Shown in pieces: positions 62,268 to 64,000 of a stretch of 64,000 bases of DNA. How positions within the stretch are numbered: position 1 is the first letter of the stretch; each line of letters starts with the position of its first letter. The translations under genes and the position numbers were made by a program. Origin of the DNA: Siphonodentalium dalli (lineage: Eukaryota; Mollusca; Scaphopoda; Gadilida; Siphonodentaliidae). The notes beneath the pieces were generated by a model. It made no database searches, was not told the origin of the DNA, and saw nothing but the letters and a program-made list of their open reading frames with translations. The stretch is from the NCBI GenBank assembly GCA_032622095.1, contig CP136062.1, positions 51,847,349-51,911,348 of the forward strand. Direction: 5' to 3'.

Positions 62268-63951
62268 ATGCCTCCAATTAAGGTGAGTCAGTAGTCTAAA
62301 TAAAAAAGTCCCATGACCAATATGTCCTAAATTTAACCACATCGTTAACAGGCAAGATCCCTTAGTTTGCCACGGGTATATTTTTTCTGGTGTCCCATGT
62401 GGGGTGGGGCAAGTTAACTGGTGTGTGCCTATGGGGAAGTTCTGTCCAATTTTTTTGGTGTCCTATGTGGGGGTGGGGCAAGTTAACTGGCATGTGCCCA
62501 TGGGGAAGTTCTGCCCAATTTTTGTTGGTGTCCTATGTGGGGGTGGGGCAAGTTAACTGGCATGTGCCTATGGGAAATTCTGCCCAATTTTTTTTTGGTG
62601 TTCTGCTCAAATTTTTTTTCTCTCATGAACTTTAGCTGTTGAACGTGGTAGTTATACCATTTTCACTTTGTATTTCAGAATAAAACACATAAAGAAAAGA
62701 TCAGGAGAAGACATGACTTAAAGAAGATTGATGCTGCATATGACATCGTGCAGAAGGAGGGTGTATCTGTCTACAGAGCCGCCAGGATGTACGGTATCCC
62801 AGAGAGTACGCTACGTGACAGGACATTAGGCCTGGTGAATGCCCATGAAGGTGTTAATCCGGGCCCAGTTCGCTTGTTTACAAACGTTGAAGAGGAGAAG
62901 CTATTTAACCATATTGTTTACATGGGAAATATAGGATATGGATATTCCAGGAAGGAAACTCTGTTAATTGCTTCGGATTATGCAGTTTCACTTGGGAAGT
63001 TATCATCGGACTCACTTATTGGAAAGAAATGGTTCTACAGTTATCTCAGCCGGTGGCCTGGCTTAAAACTGAAAAAGCCACAGAGACTGACCATTTCTAG
63101 GGCAAAGAATTTGTCACCTGACTGTGTAGATAACTATTATAAAGAATTGGAGCAGGTCCTTGACAAATACAACTTTAAACAAAGACCACAGCACATCTAT
63201 AATTTAGATGAAACAGGTACATATACAATCGCTTTGGTCGAATGGGCTCAAGAGAAAAACATCATTCTCTTTGTTCTGCCGCCGCATACCAGCCATATTT
63301 TGCAGCCACTTGATGTTGGATGTTGGATGTTTTGGTCCGTTGAAGAATGTTTACAACAAAGAATGTCAGTTGTTTTTACGGAAAAATCCAGGTCGTGTCA
63401 TTATGAAATATGAAATTTGTAAACTCTCTGGGAAATCTTACATGAGAGGACTGTCTCCTGAGAACCTGCAGTCTGCTTTTAAAGCTACTGGAATTTATCC
63501 TTTTAATGCATCTTCAGTTTCACCAACAGCTGTAGCACCGTCACAAATATACTCTGCAGAAAATATTCATTCACCAGAATCAGATAGCTTCTTTAACTCT
63601 GTTACTATCACAAAAGCCTTGTCTCCAAAACGAAAAGTTAACCGAAGACCTTCTGTTCATGGAAATTTGATGGAAAAAATGGTTGCAAGCTCTATTGAAA
63701 GTGAGCATGAGTATCTTGAGATTGAAGTTGATGTCCATGCAGCTGGCGACATTGAACAGGAACATGTAATAACATCAACCCCATTTATATATATATAATA
63801 AGTATGTACTCAGAGGATAGCGACGTGATGGATGCAGAGAACTGCTGTGTTTGTGGGAAAGATTTTCCAGACTCATCCCCTGATTGCTTTTCGTTAGTTT
63901 ATGTGAAATGGGCAAATTGTGACAAATGTGACCACTGGACACATCTTAACC
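62268..63951 (+). pseudogene. pogo/Tigger-like transposase, disrupted
   Basis: A Tc1/mariner-superfamily DDE transposase relative. Exon 1 (62268-62282) gives MPPIK and ends at GTGAGT; exon 2 starts at 62679 after TATTTCAG with NKTHKEKIRRRHDLKKIDAA. A pipsqueak-type HTH (about residues 12-55, RAARMYGIPESTLRDR) is followed by a CENP-B-type HTH (NVEEEKLFNHIVYMGNIGYG...KKWFYSYLSRWPGL). The DDE domain begins at NLDETG (D182), but the next motif is LVEWAQEKNIILFVLPPHTS then LQPLDVG (D217). D182 and D217 are only 35 residues apart and the expected middle Asp region (DGH.SH) is absent, so the centre was deleted in frame. A 7-bp tandem duplication at 63318-63331 then shifts the frame; the tail (GPLKNVYN, MRGLSPENLQSAFKATGIYP) continues in another frame to a stop at 63798. 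A Cys-rich segment follows from 63804. Not functional as it stands. Confidence 0.85.
62283..62678 (+). repeat. Transposase intron with ~70-bp tandem repeat
   Basis: The 396-bp intron (GTGAGT...TTTCAG) contains about three copies of a unit of roughly 70 bp between 62384 and 62600, recognised by GGTGTCCTATGTGGGGGTGG and GGGGCAAGTTAACTGGCATG. Open frames across it are by-products of the repeat. Confidence 0.75.
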
Positions 63952-64000
63952 CTTTACCCAACAAACCGGCCAAAACCGGCCAAATAAAGCTTCAACAGAC
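63804..64000 (+). pseudogene. Cys-rich zinc-finger tail of the transposase, interrupted
   Basis: From ATG at 63804 the frame gives MYSEDSDVMDAENCCVCGKD, then KWANCDKCDHWTHL. The CxxC...CDxCxxW.H pattern resembles the PHD-like finger at the C-terminus of some invertebrate transposase-derived proteins. After WTHL the final cysteine pair is missing. Instead, TTAACCCTTTACCC begins at 63948, resembling the TTAA-CCCTTT ends of MITEs elsewhere in the window. The finger may be cut by such an insertion that continues past the window end. Confidence 0.45.

Overview
The window is nuclear DNA from an animal, most likely a bivalve mollusc or close lophotrochozoan relative. The evidence is intron-containing genes (a mitochondrial complex I subunit and a chromatin PWWP protein), tRNA-derived SINEs, a LINE 3' end, a pogo/Tigger-type transposase, and above all a dense load of repeats with the layout described for bivalve 'pearl' elements: tandem cores of about 150-160 bp, a GGAC-type tetranucleotide microsatellite and a terminal hairpin. 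The species cannot be named from the sequence alone.

Two host genes are supported, both on the minus strand. A PWWP2A/B-like gene has a short first exon (31868-31723) and one long second exon (25932-23742), giving a predicted 778-residue protein. Its stop codon lies inside the end of an inverted-repeat element. NDUFS3 (30 kDa subunit of complex I) is represented by five exons between 56880 and 39211, giving 241 residues; the first coding exon, with most of the transit peptide, was not found. Intron 3 of NDUFS3 holds a 4.2 kb array of about 89 copies of a 47-bp unit that begins exactly at the exon's splice donor, so nearly every copy carries a donor-like GTAAGA. I regard this as the most unusual structure here.

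Mobile-element genes are a decayed plus-strand pseudogene with PIN/XPG-like motifs (about 4.89-6.38 kb), the 3' end of a LINE (61.53-61.93 kb), and a Tigger-like transposase with a small intron (62.27-63.95 kb). The transposase is disabled by loss of the middle of its DDE domain and by a 7-bp duplication.

Layout: 0-7 kb is mostly unassigned, with one 743-bp inverted-repeat element flanked by 9-bp duplications and the PIN pseudogene. 7.2-11.2 kb is one pearl-like element inserted inside another. 12.7-22 kb is a cluster of MITEs: a TA-flanked family, a TTAA-flanked family, and a double-palindrome family. 23.3-31.9 kb is PWWP2. 32-38.8 kb is pearl-like elements and foldbacks. 39.2-56.9 kb is NDUFS3 with repeat-filled introns, where two more pearl-in-pearl insertions occur. 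57-64 kb is more repeats, the LINE end and the transposase. In four nested pearl-like pairs the uninterrupted sequence can be read from paralogous copies or repeated core modules in the window, which fixes the element ends. No functional tRNA, rRNA, CRISPR or prokaryotic feature was found.
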